DNA of 64,000 bases from contig CM057162.1 in NCBI GenBank assembly GCA_029962745.1, positions 6,140,618 through 6,204,617 of the forward strand, written 5' to 3'. The notes beneath the pieces were generated by a model that was not told the DNA's origin, searched no databases, and saw only the letters and a list, made by a program, of their open reading frames with translations. How positions within the stretch are numbered: position 1 is the stretch's first letter; each line of letters starts with the position of its first letter. Positions 33,287-43,679 of the stretch are shown piece after piece. A program made the position numbers and the translations under genes. This DNA is from Echinometra lucunter. Lineage: Eukaryota > Echinodermata > Echinoidea > Camarodonta > Echinometridae.

Positions 33287-33495
33287 GTTATCATCGATCT
33301 CGACAACTACCCTATTTTCCTCTGACTTTCAAACCCAGAAATATATAATAAAAAAAAAAAACATGTCAACAACAAACACGCAAACAACAATATCCAAACA
33401 CTTTTAAGAAGTTTATATTTCAAGTGTTTTTGAGAAACTACGTATAGTTGCTGTAGCTGCAAAGGTATTCCTAATAGATGTCAGGAGAAGATTGA

Positions 33496-35111
33496 GGTGC
33501 CAGGTAGAAATGTCAGAGGTAAAAATGACAGATGGGAAAATGTCAGAGGTAAAAATGTGAGAGGTAAAAAGTCAGAGGAAAAACGTCAGGGGTAAAAATG
33601 TCAGAGGCAAAAATGTCAGGGGTAAAAATGTCAGAGGTAAAAATGTCAGAGGTAAATGTCAGAGGTAAAAATGGGAGAGGATAAAATGGCAGAGGTAAAC
33701 ATGTCAGAGGTAAAAATGTCAGAGGAAAAATGTCAGAGGCAAAAATGTCAGGGGTAAAAATGTCAGAGGTAAAAAATGTCAGAGGTAAATGTCAGAGTTA
33801 AAAATGTCAGAGTTAAAAATGTCAGCGGTAAAAATGTCAGAGGAAAATTAAAGTAAACATGTTACAGGTATGAATATTGAATTATAGAAATTGTGGGGAG
33901 TGCGAGATATTCAAATATGTTCTGTAATTATCTGTGTTTACTTGAATGTCCTTGTCTTGGCCATTTGGAAATAACAGTTATGGTGTTGGCGGGGTAAACG
34001 TACTGGTATGCGCGCATTGCCTAAAGACCACGTTTACACCGCGGAGACGGGCATTGTAAAAACGATGGTGGGAAATACCTTTGGCTTTGTAACATGAGTA
34101 GCTGACCACACGAGTGCGCGATTTTAATATGCACATTCCTCTTCATAAGCCCCCCCCCCCCTCCGCCCTACTCTAATCAAGCGTGGTGTACGTGAACGAA
34201 TACTTAAATATTAATATCCTCATACGTAAGGAAGAACAGGAAGTAAGCGAAATTGAACTGTTAATTCGATCTATTTCTCGACCTTTTATATTATTATTAT
34301 TATCTGTTATATTATTTCATCGGATACTCTGAGGAATTATCAATTTTTAAAAAGAATTACTCATTTAGTTTATTGCGTTGCATATGCAAAACATCAAACG
34401 TGGATATCCCTTTAGCTTTCTTTCCATCTACCTGTCATTCCACTAAGATCTTAAATCATTTACTATAATCCTGTAACTTATTTCCATCAATATTAAAAAA
34501 AAATATATATATACTAATTATAATGAACATCATGCCATACATTTTCTACTCAAAAGGCGCAATTTACTTGTTGAAATTGTCACAAATATGTTTCACAGTG
34601 CATGTCAAGCAGCCAAAGCTTAAACTCAGAGAGGGAACTGGGCGTTCGTTTGCTGCTATATATAGAGTCAGCTTAACAAGTTTACGGAAGATGAAAACAC
34701 TGTTGGGTAAAGCACACATACCGGAATGTTCTCAACGCCAAAACAAGAATCTTCTCATTGGGTGGTTTATGAATAGGGTAAGATTATCACTTCCACATCA
34801 AATAATAAGACAGGAAGGCCATTCAAGTGACTGAACATATACAGTTGGCTTACAGAGAGTAGTATAATTATTGTGATCACTCCATTTATACCATGTATAC
34901 AGTACTCTTTTTTATATCTCGTGCTCTTCCTAATTTCGAATTCAATATTCTTACCTGTAACACGTTCTCTTCGGCATTTTCAGAGCTGACATTTTCAACT
35001 CTGGCATTTTTACCTCTGAACTGTTTACCTCTGAAATTTCTACCATTGACATTTTTTCCTCTGACATTTTTACCTCTGACATTTTCACCTCTGACATGTT
35101 TACACCGAACC
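33496..35111. mobile_element. Foldback element with minisatellite arms, 8-bp TSD (copy B)
   Basis: Near-identical partner of 26286-27899, with 'aagattga' at 33488-33495 and 35112-35119. The internal reading frame at 34523-34834 is longer than in copy A because the TGA of copy A reads TGG here. That shows the frame is not under a fixed coding constraint in both copies. Confidence 0.88.
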
Positions 35112-35780
35112 AAGATTGAAAGGTTTAGTTATTTTTACAAGAGGGGATACGCATAAGAACTTGGAAGCGTCGAATGGGAGGAGAGAGAGGAGGGCAGGAG
35201 AAAGAGGAGATGAGGAGGAAAATAAACAATAGAAGAAAAATGAGAAGTGGGATATGCATGGAAACTAGGAGGAAAGAAGGAAAGAGGAGGAGAAAGTTAC
35301 TATCAAAGCCACTGAGTAACTTTTTTTGCCCTGTAGAATGCATTTTAAGACAGAAGCATATGCCTGTCCAGTTTAGCTTTTCAAATGGTGGAATTCAGTG
35401 ACAGATATGTTGATGATAACATCCTGTATTAAAAAAAAAAAAACCGAACCAAGATTGAAAGGTTTAGTTATTTTTACAAGAGGGGATACGCATAAGAACT
35501 TGGAAGCGTCGAATGGGAGGAGAGAGAGGAGGGCAGGAGAAAGAGGAGAGGAGGAGGAAAATAAACAATAGAAGAAAAATGAGAAGTGGGATATGCATGG
35601 AAACTAGGAGGAAAGGAGGAAGGAGGAGGAGAAAGTTACTATCAAAGCCACTGAATAACTTTTTTGCCCTGTAGAATGCATTTTAAGACAGAAGCATATG
35701 CCTGTCCAGTTTAGCTTTTCAAATGGTGGAATTCAGTGACAGATATGTTGATGATAACATCCTGTATTAAAAAAAAATCC
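35104..35780 (+). repeat. Local 339-bp tandem duplication in copy B
   Basis: The block from 'accgaaccaagattgaaagg' to 'cctgtattaaaaaaa' occurs twice (35104-35442 and 35443-35780) with a few substitutions. Copy A has it once (27892-28226). Purine-rich AGGAGG tracts dominate the unit. Confidence 0.9.
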
Positions 35781-36605
35781 AATAGCATAATCTGAGGAAA
35801 GGAACGGAGAAAAAAAAAAGAGAACAAGAAGAGCCCAAGCTGACGTGACGGGACATTACAGCGTAGAAAAAGGAACTTAAATTATAAGAGACATACAGAA
35901 CACACAAAGAAGATATAAATATAAATGTTATAAGTGAGAGAAAGAGAGGCTGGATCACTGGTATCACGACGGACAGGGACAAATCAGGATCAGGTGGACA
36001 CAGAGAAAAACTAGAGGCTAGTTTTCAGCACTAAAGAAGGTATCAAACAAGCAAACAAGAGAGTGCAGAAAGGATGGAATGACACAAGAGAAAAGGGAGA
36101 GAGAGAGAGAGAGAAAGAATTAAACAAAGAGAGAGAGAGACATAGAGAGAGACAGCAAGACAGAGGAAGGGATGAAGCTTAGAACTTTCCCTCAACCAAC
36201 GCTGACACTGTCTGTGTGTATACCATAGTACCGTACCCACAGCAGTGGGTGTACACATTTTCAGTAACTTAACCGGCGAGTTACGCTATAGAGGCTGATC
36301 ACATTATCGAAGCTTAACATACGCTACATTTTCATTAGTGCGTTCATGGTTTGGAAAATATATAAGAATCGTTTGTGTTGGTGTGCGTGAGTGCGTGTGT
36401 GTTTGTCAACTCTTTTTAATCTGTAACCGGTTATGGTTTTGAAAATTTGTTTAAATTGCAACTTTTTTTTCTCAATCTTTACCCGTTCATTTGTTAGTTA
36501 TGTGCATGATCAGGGGATGGTATTTGTTAGATTGGACGAGTAGATTCATTCAGTCTTCAATGTATTACCGTGTTGATATATTTCTATGAATTGATTTCTT
36601 AATAG

Positions 36606-36788
36606 ATCACCAAACTCTGTCTTGAGGACATCCCTGATGTTGGGGGAGACAAGAAACTATCCTCAGCATCACGTGATTTGGCAGAAGCTCTTTGTTCCAT
36701 GCCTCATCTGAATGATTTAACTTTGAAAAACACTCGTCCACATGATGACTTCTACTCAGTAATGAAAGAAAAAGCTTCTCATATCAAG
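36606..36788 (+). CDS. NLR exon 9: leucine-rich repeat exon
   Basis: 61 codons, phase 0-0, the duplicated partner of the exon at 29057. It shares the one-codon deletion and the taatag acceptor, and differs in LKNTRPHDDFYS. From here on, exon plus intron units follow each other in a regular tandem of about 1.18 kb. Confidence 0.92.
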
Positions 36789-37784
36789 GTATAGTCCCAG
36801 TTAATACAAAGTACATGGTAACACACTTCACTAATATCAAGTAAATAATATTCATATCATATATCCTCTTAGGTACTTAACACATTTTTAGTGTGTATTT
36901 CACGATATGCAGAAAAAAAATGAATATCATAATTTTTAACTCGGTTGCTGTACAGGGAAACGAAAGGTCAAAAGAGGAAATCTGTCTCGTTTATCCGGCT
37001 TCTGATTATATCCATCTCTGTAATTAACCAAACGAAATCTCGCATTGTATGAAATACATTTTATTTTACTCACTTCCTGACTTCCGAAATGTAAAAGATT
37101 GGTCATCTCTCACCTAAAACTAGGCCCTTTTCCCATATTTGCATTTTACACATTTACATCGTTAGTGCATACAGCCAAGAAATGCATAATAAGCAAATCT
37201 CCTAGGCCTACATCTGGCCAAATCGTTTCATGGGACAATGCAATTGTGCACTCATCGATCTTGACTACCTTACTTTCCTATGCCTTTCAAACCCAGAATA
37301 AATATCATTAAAAAAACCAACATGTCAACAACAAAGCAAACACGCAAACAAAACAAACAAATAACCAAAACAAATTTAAAAATTTTGTATTTCAAGTATT
37401 TTGTTGTAACTATGTAGTTGTTGTAGCTGCAAAGGTATTCCTAATAGATGTTAGAAGAAGATTGCAATGCTTAATTATTCTTACCTGTGGGGATACGTCA
37501 CATTTTCTGCAATGGGCTCATGTCTTGGCAAAATATTTAAGTATCGTTTTCTTTTTCTTTTTTCTGGGGGTTGGCGGTAATCTTTTTAACTCTTATATTA
37601 ACCTGCAACGTTTAAGTTTTTAAAAAAAGTGTCTAAATTGAAACTTATTTTTTTCACTCTACCCGTTCATTGTCAGTTGCATTAATGATCAGGGGATGGC
37701 ATTTGTTAGCGTGGATGAGGAGATTCATTCAGTCTTCGATGTATTACCGTGTTGATACGTTTCTATGAATTGATTTCTTTTTAG

Positions 37785-37970
37785 GTCACCGAACTCTCTC
37801 TTGAGGATATCCCTGATGATGGGGGAGACAAGAAACTATCTTCTTCAGCATCACTTGACTTGGCAGAAGCTCTTTGTTCCATGCCTCATCTAAATGATTT
37901 AACTTTGTACAACGCTCGTCCACATGATGACTTCTTCTCAGTAATGAAAGAAAAAGCTTCGCATATCAAG
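37785..37970 (+). CDS. NLR exon 10: leucine-rich repeat exon
   Basis: 62 codons, phase 0-0, acceptor gatttctttttag. It reads VTELSLEDIPDDGGDKKLSS, with SASLDLAEAL and HLNDLTLYNARPHDDFF. The changes fall in the two exposed-strand windows. Confidence 0.92.
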
Positions 37971-38359
37971 GTATAATCCCAGTGAATACAAAATGCATAT
38001 AAACACATTTCTCGAATATCCAGTAAATAATATTCATATCATATATCCTTCTAGGTAGTTTACACCGTTTAGTGTGTATCTCACGATATGCAAATTAATG
38101 ATCGTCATAATTTTAACTCGTTTGCTGTATAGGGAAACGAATGTTCAAAAGAGGAAACCTGTCACGTTTATCTGGCCTCTGATTATATCAATCTCTTAAG
38201 TTAACCAAATAAAATCTATCACTGTATAAAATACATTTTATTTTACTCACTTCCTGACTTCCGAAATATAAAATATTGGTCATCTGTCACCTAAAACAAG
38301 GCCCTTTTCCGGTATTTGCATTTTACACATTTATATCGTTAGTGCATACAGCAAAAGAA

Positions 38360-38500
38360 ATGCATAATAAGCAAATCTCCTACAAAATCGCTCCAAGGGA
38401 CTATGCTAAATTGTGCACTTAGCGTTATTCATGTTGGACATGTTGGAGCGATTTGGCCGGATGTAGGAGATTTTCTTATGCATTTCAGTGCGAAATTTGT
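38360..38500. repeat. Inverted duplication of an intron segment
   Basis: 'aatgcataataagcaaatctcctac' in forward orientation (38361-38384) is followed at about 38438-38488 by the reverse complement of the same intron block ('ttggagcgatttggccggat', then 'aggagattttcttatgcatt'). It is a local inversion/duplication inside the tandem array. Confidence 0.8.
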
Positions 38501-38569
38501 TTTGAATAAATTCATTCAGCCTTCGATGTATTACCACGTGGATGAATAGATTCATTCAGTCTCCGATAT

Positions 38570-38650
38570 ATGACCGTGGTGATATGTTTCTATGAATTGA
38601 TTTCTTTGTAGATCACAAAACCGTCTATGTTTTTAAAAACATGTCTAACT
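38570..38650 (+). pseudogene. Truncated LRR exon start fused to intron
   Basis: A full acceptor context 'tatgaattgatttctttgtag' (ending 38612) is followed by only 'atcacaaaac' of exon and then 'cgtctatgtttttaaaaac', which is mid-intron sequence. Nearly the whole exon is lost. A complete exon follows at 38794. Confidence 0.8.
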
Positions 38651-38793
38651 TGAAACTTTTTTTCACTCTACCCGTTCATTGTTAGTTATATGCATGATCA
38701 GGGGATGGTATTTGTTAGCGTGGATGAGTAGATTCTTTCAGTCCTCGATGTATTACCGTGTTGATATGTTTCTATGAATTGATTTCTTTGTAG

Positions 38794-38979
38794 ATCACAA
38801 AACTCTATCTTGAGGACATCATTGGTGTTGGGGGAGACGAGGAACTATCCTCCTCAGCATCACGTGATTTGGCAGAAGCTCTTTGTTCCATGCCTCATCT
38901 GAATGATTTAACTTTGACCAGCGCTCGTAAACATGATGATTTCTACTCAGTAATGAAAGAAAAATCTTCGCATATCAAG
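38794..38979 (+). CDS. NLR exon 11: leucine-rich repeat exon
   Basis: 62 codons, phase 0-0. It reads ITKLYLEDIIGVGGDEELSS and HLNDLTLTSARKHDDFYS, with KEKSSHIK at its end. A truncated exon start lies 190 bp upstream at 38613. Confidence 0.92.
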
Positions 38980-39973
38980 GTATAGTCCCAGTTAATACAA
39001 AATGCATGTAAACACACTTCACTAATATCAAGTAAATATCATTCTTGTAATATGTCCTTCAAGGTACTTAACACATTTTGAGTGTGTATTTCACGATATG
39101 CAAAAAGAAATGATCGTCATAATTTTTAGCTCGTTTGCTGTATTGGGAAATGAATGGTCAAAAGAGGAAACCTGTCTCGTTTTCCCGGCCTCTGATTATA
39201 TCAATCTTTGTAATTAACCAAAGAAAATCTCGCACTGTATAAAATATATTTCATTTTACCAACTTCCTAACTTCCGAAATGTAAAAAAATTGGTTATCTG
39301 CCACCTAAAACTGGGCCCTTTTCCGGCATTTGCATTTTATACATTTATATCGTTAGTGCATACTGCTAAGAAATGCATAATAAGCAAATCTCCTAGGCCT
39401 ACATCTGGCCAAATCGTTTCATGGGACAATGCAATTGTGCACTCATCGATCTTGACTACCTTACTTTCCTATGCCTTTCAAACCCAGAATAAATATCATT
39501 AAAAAAACCAACATGTCAACAACAAAGCAAACACGCAAACAAAACAAACAAATAACCAAAACAAATTTAAAAATTTTGTATTTCAAGTATTTTGTTGTAA
39601 CTATGTAGTTGTTGTAGCTGCAAAGGTATTCCTAATAGATGTTAGAAGAAGATTGCAATGCTTAATTATTCTTACCTGTGGGGATACGTCACATTTTCTG
39701 CAATGGGCTCATGTCTTGGAAAAAATATCTAAGTATCGTTTTCTGTTATTTTCGGGGGGGGGGGGGAATCTTTTTAGCTCCTTTATTAACCTGTAACGTT
39801 TAAGTTTTTAAAAATGTGTCTAAATTGAAACTTATTTTTTTTTTACTCTACCCGTTCATTATTAGTTACATTAATGATCGGGGGATGGTATATGGTAGCG
39901 TGGATGAGTAGATTCATTCAGTCTTCGATATATGACCGTGTTGATATGTTTCTATGAATTGATTTCTTTGTAG

Positions 39974-40159
39974 ATCACCAAACTCTGTCTTGAGTACATC
40001 ACTGAAGATGGGGAAGTAGTGAAACTATCCTCCTCAGCATCACTTGACTTGGCAGAAGCTCTTTGTTCCATGCCTCATCTGAATGATTTAACTTTGCACA
40101 CCGCTCGTCAACATGATGATATCTACTCAGTAATGAAAGAAAAAGCTTCGCATATCAAG
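39974..40159 (+). CDS. NLR exon 12: leucine-rich repeat exon
   Basis: 62 codons, phase 0-0. It reads ITKLCLEYITEDGEVVKLSS and HLNDLTLHTARQHDDIYS, another distinct combination in the variable windows. Confidence 0.92.
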
Positions 40160-41136
40160 GTATAGTCCCAGTTAATACAAAATGCATGTAAACACACTTC
40201 ACTAATATCAAGTAAATATCATTCTTGTCATATATCCTTCTAGGTACTTAACACATTTTGAGTGTGTATTTCACGATATGCAAAAAGAAATGATCGTCAT
40301 AATTTTTAACTCGTTTGCTGTATTGGGAAATGAATGGTCAAAAGAGGAAACCTGTCTCGTTTTCCCGGCCTCTGATTATATCAATCTTTGTAATTAACCA
40401 AAGAAAATCTCACACTGTATAAAATATATTTTATTTTACCAACTTCCTAACTTCCGAAATGTAAAAAAATTGGTTATCTGCCACCTAAAACTAGGCCCTT
40501 TTCCGGCATTTGCATTTTACACATTTATATCGTTAGTGCATACTGCTAAGAAATGCATAATAAGCAAATCTCCTAGGCCTACATCTGGCCAAATCGTTTT
40601 ATGGGACAATGCAATTGTGCACTCATCGATCTTGACTACCTTACTTTCCTATGCCTTTCAAACTCGGAATAAATATCATTGAAAAATTAAAAGTCAGCAA
40701 CAAACGAACACGTAAACGATACAAACAAATAACAAAAATACATTTAAGAGGTTTATATTTCAAGTGTTTTGTGTATAACTATGTTGTTGTAGCTGCAAAG
40801 GTATTCCTAAAAGATGTCAGGAGAAGACTGAAAGGTTTAGTTATTGTTACCAGAGGAGATACTCTACAGTTTCTTCACTGGGTTCATGTATTGGAAAAAT
40901 AACATAGAATCGTTTTTATTTTCTTATATTTTTTTATTTTTAAACTCTTTTATTAACCTGTAACCGTCTATGTTTTTAAAAACATATATAACTTGAAACT
41001 TTTTTTCACTCTACCCGTTCATTGTTAGTTATATGCATGATCAGGGGATGGTATTTGTTATTGTGGATAAGTAGATTCATTCAGTCCTCGATGTATTACC
41101 GTGTTGATATGTTTCTATGAACTGATTTCTTTGTAG

Positions 41137-41322
41137 ATCACCAAACTCTGTCTTAGGGACATCATTGTTGTTGGGGGAGACAATGAACTATCCTCCTCAG
41201 CATCACGTGATTTGGCAGAAGCTCTTTGTTCCATGCCTCATCTGAATGATTTTACTTTGCGCATGACTCTTCCACATGATGACTTCTTCTCAGTAATGAA
41301 AGAAAAAGCTTCGCATATCAAG
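41137..41322 (+). CDS. NLR exon 13: leucine-rich repeat exon
   Basis: 62 codons, phase 0-0. It reads ITKLCLRDIIVVGGDNELSS and HLNDFTLRMTLPHDDFFS. The Leu to Phe change at the second beta strand is conservative. Confidence 0.92.
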
Positions 41323-42297
41323 GTATAGTCCCAGTTAATACAAAATGCATGTAAACACATTTCACCAATATCAAGTCAATAATATTCATATCATATATCC
41401 TTCTAGGTAGTTTAAACATTTTATTGTGTATCTCACAGTATGCAGATTAATGATCATCATGATTTTTAAATCGTTTGCTGTATGGGGAAACAAATGTTCA
41501 AAAGATGAAATCAGTCTCGTTTATCCGGCCTCTGATTATATCATTCTATGTAATTAACCAAAGAAAATCTCGCACTGTATAAAATATATTTCATTTTACC
41601 AACTTCCTAACTTCCGAAATGTAAATGATTGTTCATCTGTCACCTAAAACTAGGCCCTTTTCCGGCATTTGCATTTTACACATTTATATCGTTAGTGCAT
41701 ACTGCTAAGAAATGCATAATAAGCAAATCTCCTAGGCCTACATCTGGCCAAATCGTTTCTTGGGACAATGCAATTGTGCACTCATCGGTCTGGACAACTA
41801 CCCTACTTTCCTATGCCTTACAAACCCAGAATAAATATCATTCAAAAATTAAAGTCAATAACAAACGAACACGTAAACAATGAAAATAAATAACAAAAAC
41901 ACATTTCAGAGATTTATATTTCAAGAGTTTAGTGTATAACTATGTTGTTGTAACTGCAAAGGTATTCCTAAAAGATGTCAGGAGAAGACTGAAAGGTTTA
42001 GTTATTGTTACCAGAGGAGATACTCTACAGTTTCTTCACTGGGTTCATGTATTGGAAAAATAACATAGAATCGTTTTTATTTTCTTATATTTTTTTATTT
42101 TTAAACTCTTTTATTAACCTGTAACTGTCTATGTTTTTAAAAACATATATAACTTGAAACTTTTTTTCACTCTACCCGTTCATTGTTAGTTATATGCATG
42201 ATCAGGGGATGGTATTTGTTATTGTGGATAAGTAGATTCATTCAGTCCTCGATGTATTACCGTGTTGATATGTTTCTATGAATTGATTTCTTTGTAG

Positions 42298-42483
42298 GTC
42301 ACAAAACTCTGTCTTGATGAAATCTTTGGTGTTGGGGGAGACAAGAAACTATCCTTCTCAGCATCTTGTGACTTGGCAGAAGCTCTTTGTTCCATGCCTC
42401 ATCTGAATGATTTAACTTTGCACAACACTCGTCCACATGATGACTTCTTCTCAGTAATGAAAGAAAAAGCTTCGCATATCAAG
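42298..42483 (+). CDS. NLR exon 14: leucine-rich repeat exon
   Basis: 62 codons, phase 0-0. It reads VTKLCLDEIFGVGGDKKLSF with SASCDLAEAL, a Cys in place of Arg that is shared only with the next exon, suggesting those two are the most recent local duplicates in this part. Confidence 0.92.
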
Positions 42484-43493
42484 GTATAGTCCCAGTTAGT
42501 ACAAAATGCATGTAAACACATTTCACCAATATCAAGTAAATGATATTCATATCATATATCCTTCTAGCTAGTTTACACCTTTTAGTGTGTATATCATGAT
42601 ATGCAGATTAATGATCGTCATAATTTTAACTCGTTTGCTGTATAGGGAAACGAATGTTTAAAAGAGGAAACCTGTCACGTTTATCCGGCTTCTGATTATA
42701 TCAATCTATGTAATTAACCAAGTAAAATCTCGCACTGTATAAAATATATTGTATTTCACTCACTTCCTGACTTCCGAAATGTAAACGATTTGTCTTCTGT
42801 CACCTTAAACTAGGCCCTTTTCCCGGTATTTGCATTTTACACATTTATATTGTTAGTGCATACAGCTAAGAAATGCATAATAAGCAAATCTCCTACATCC
42901 GGTCAAATCGCTCCACCATGTCAAGGGACAATGCTATTGTGCACCCATCGATCTTGACAACTACCCTACTTTCCTGTGCCTTTCAAACCCAGAAAAAATA
43001 TCACTGAAAAAAAAACAAACATGTCAACAACAAAACAAACATGTTATCCGAGCAAACAAATAATCAAAACACTTTTAAAAGGTTTGTCTTTGAAGTATTT
43101 TGTGTGTAACTGTGTAGTTGTTGTAGATGCAAAGGTATTCCTATAGATGTCAGGAGAAGATTGCAGTGCTTAATTATTGTTACCTGAGGAGATACTCCAC
43201 CTTTTCTGCAATGGGCTCATGTCTTGGACAAATATCTAAGTATCTTTTTCTTTTTCTTTTTTTTTCTGGGGGTGGGGGTAATCTTTTTAACTCTTTTATT
43301 AACCTGTAACGTTTAAGTTTTTAAAAATGTGTCTAACTTGAAACTTTTTTTTTCACTCTACCAGTTAATTGTTAGTTAATATGCATGATCAGGGGATGGT
43401 ATGTTTAGGTTGGACAATGTTGGATGAGTAAATTCATTCAGTCCTCGATGTATGACCGTGTTGATACATTTCTATGAATTGATTTCTTTGTAG

Positions 43494-43679
43494 GTCACCA
43501 AACTCTGTCTTCAGGATATCCCTGATTATAGCGGAGACAAGAAACTATCCTTCTCAGCATCTTGTGACTTGGCAGAAGCTCTTTGTTCCATGCCTCATCT
43601 GAATGATTTAACTTTGACAAACGCTCGTCCACATGATGACTTCTACTCAGTAATGAAAGAAAAAGCTTCGCATATCAAG
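43494..43679 (+). CDS. NLR exon 15: leucine-rich repeat exon
   Basis: 62 codons, phase 0-0. It reads VTKLCLQDIPDYSGDKKLSF with SASCDLAEAL and HLNDLTLTNARPHDDFYS. The regular tandem spacing ends here; the next exon is 6 kb away. Confidence 0.92.

Larger units (their letters stand above)
30070..36850 (+). repeat. Segmental duplication, copy B
   Basis: This is the partner of 22900-29300. It differs by a longer ATT/ATG microsatellite, longer poly(A) at 31978-32000 and an extra 339-bp tandem duplication at 35104-35780. The high similarity of introns indicates a recent event. Confidence 0.95.
36606..43679 (+). repeat. Tandem array of about 1.18-kb units, each one LRR exon plus intron
   Basis: Exon starts at 36606, 37785, 38794, 39974, 41137, 42298 and 43494 are spaced 1179, 1009, 1180, 1163, 1161 and 1196 bp. 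The introns are also alike: each holds 'gcaaatctcctac', 'gggacaatgc', 'gatcaggggatggtatttgtta' and 'gttgatatgtttctatgaattgatttc'. The upstream exons (21926 to 23087, 1161 bp; 29057 to 30240, 1183 bp) follow the same period where no insertion intervenes. Confidence 0.95.
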
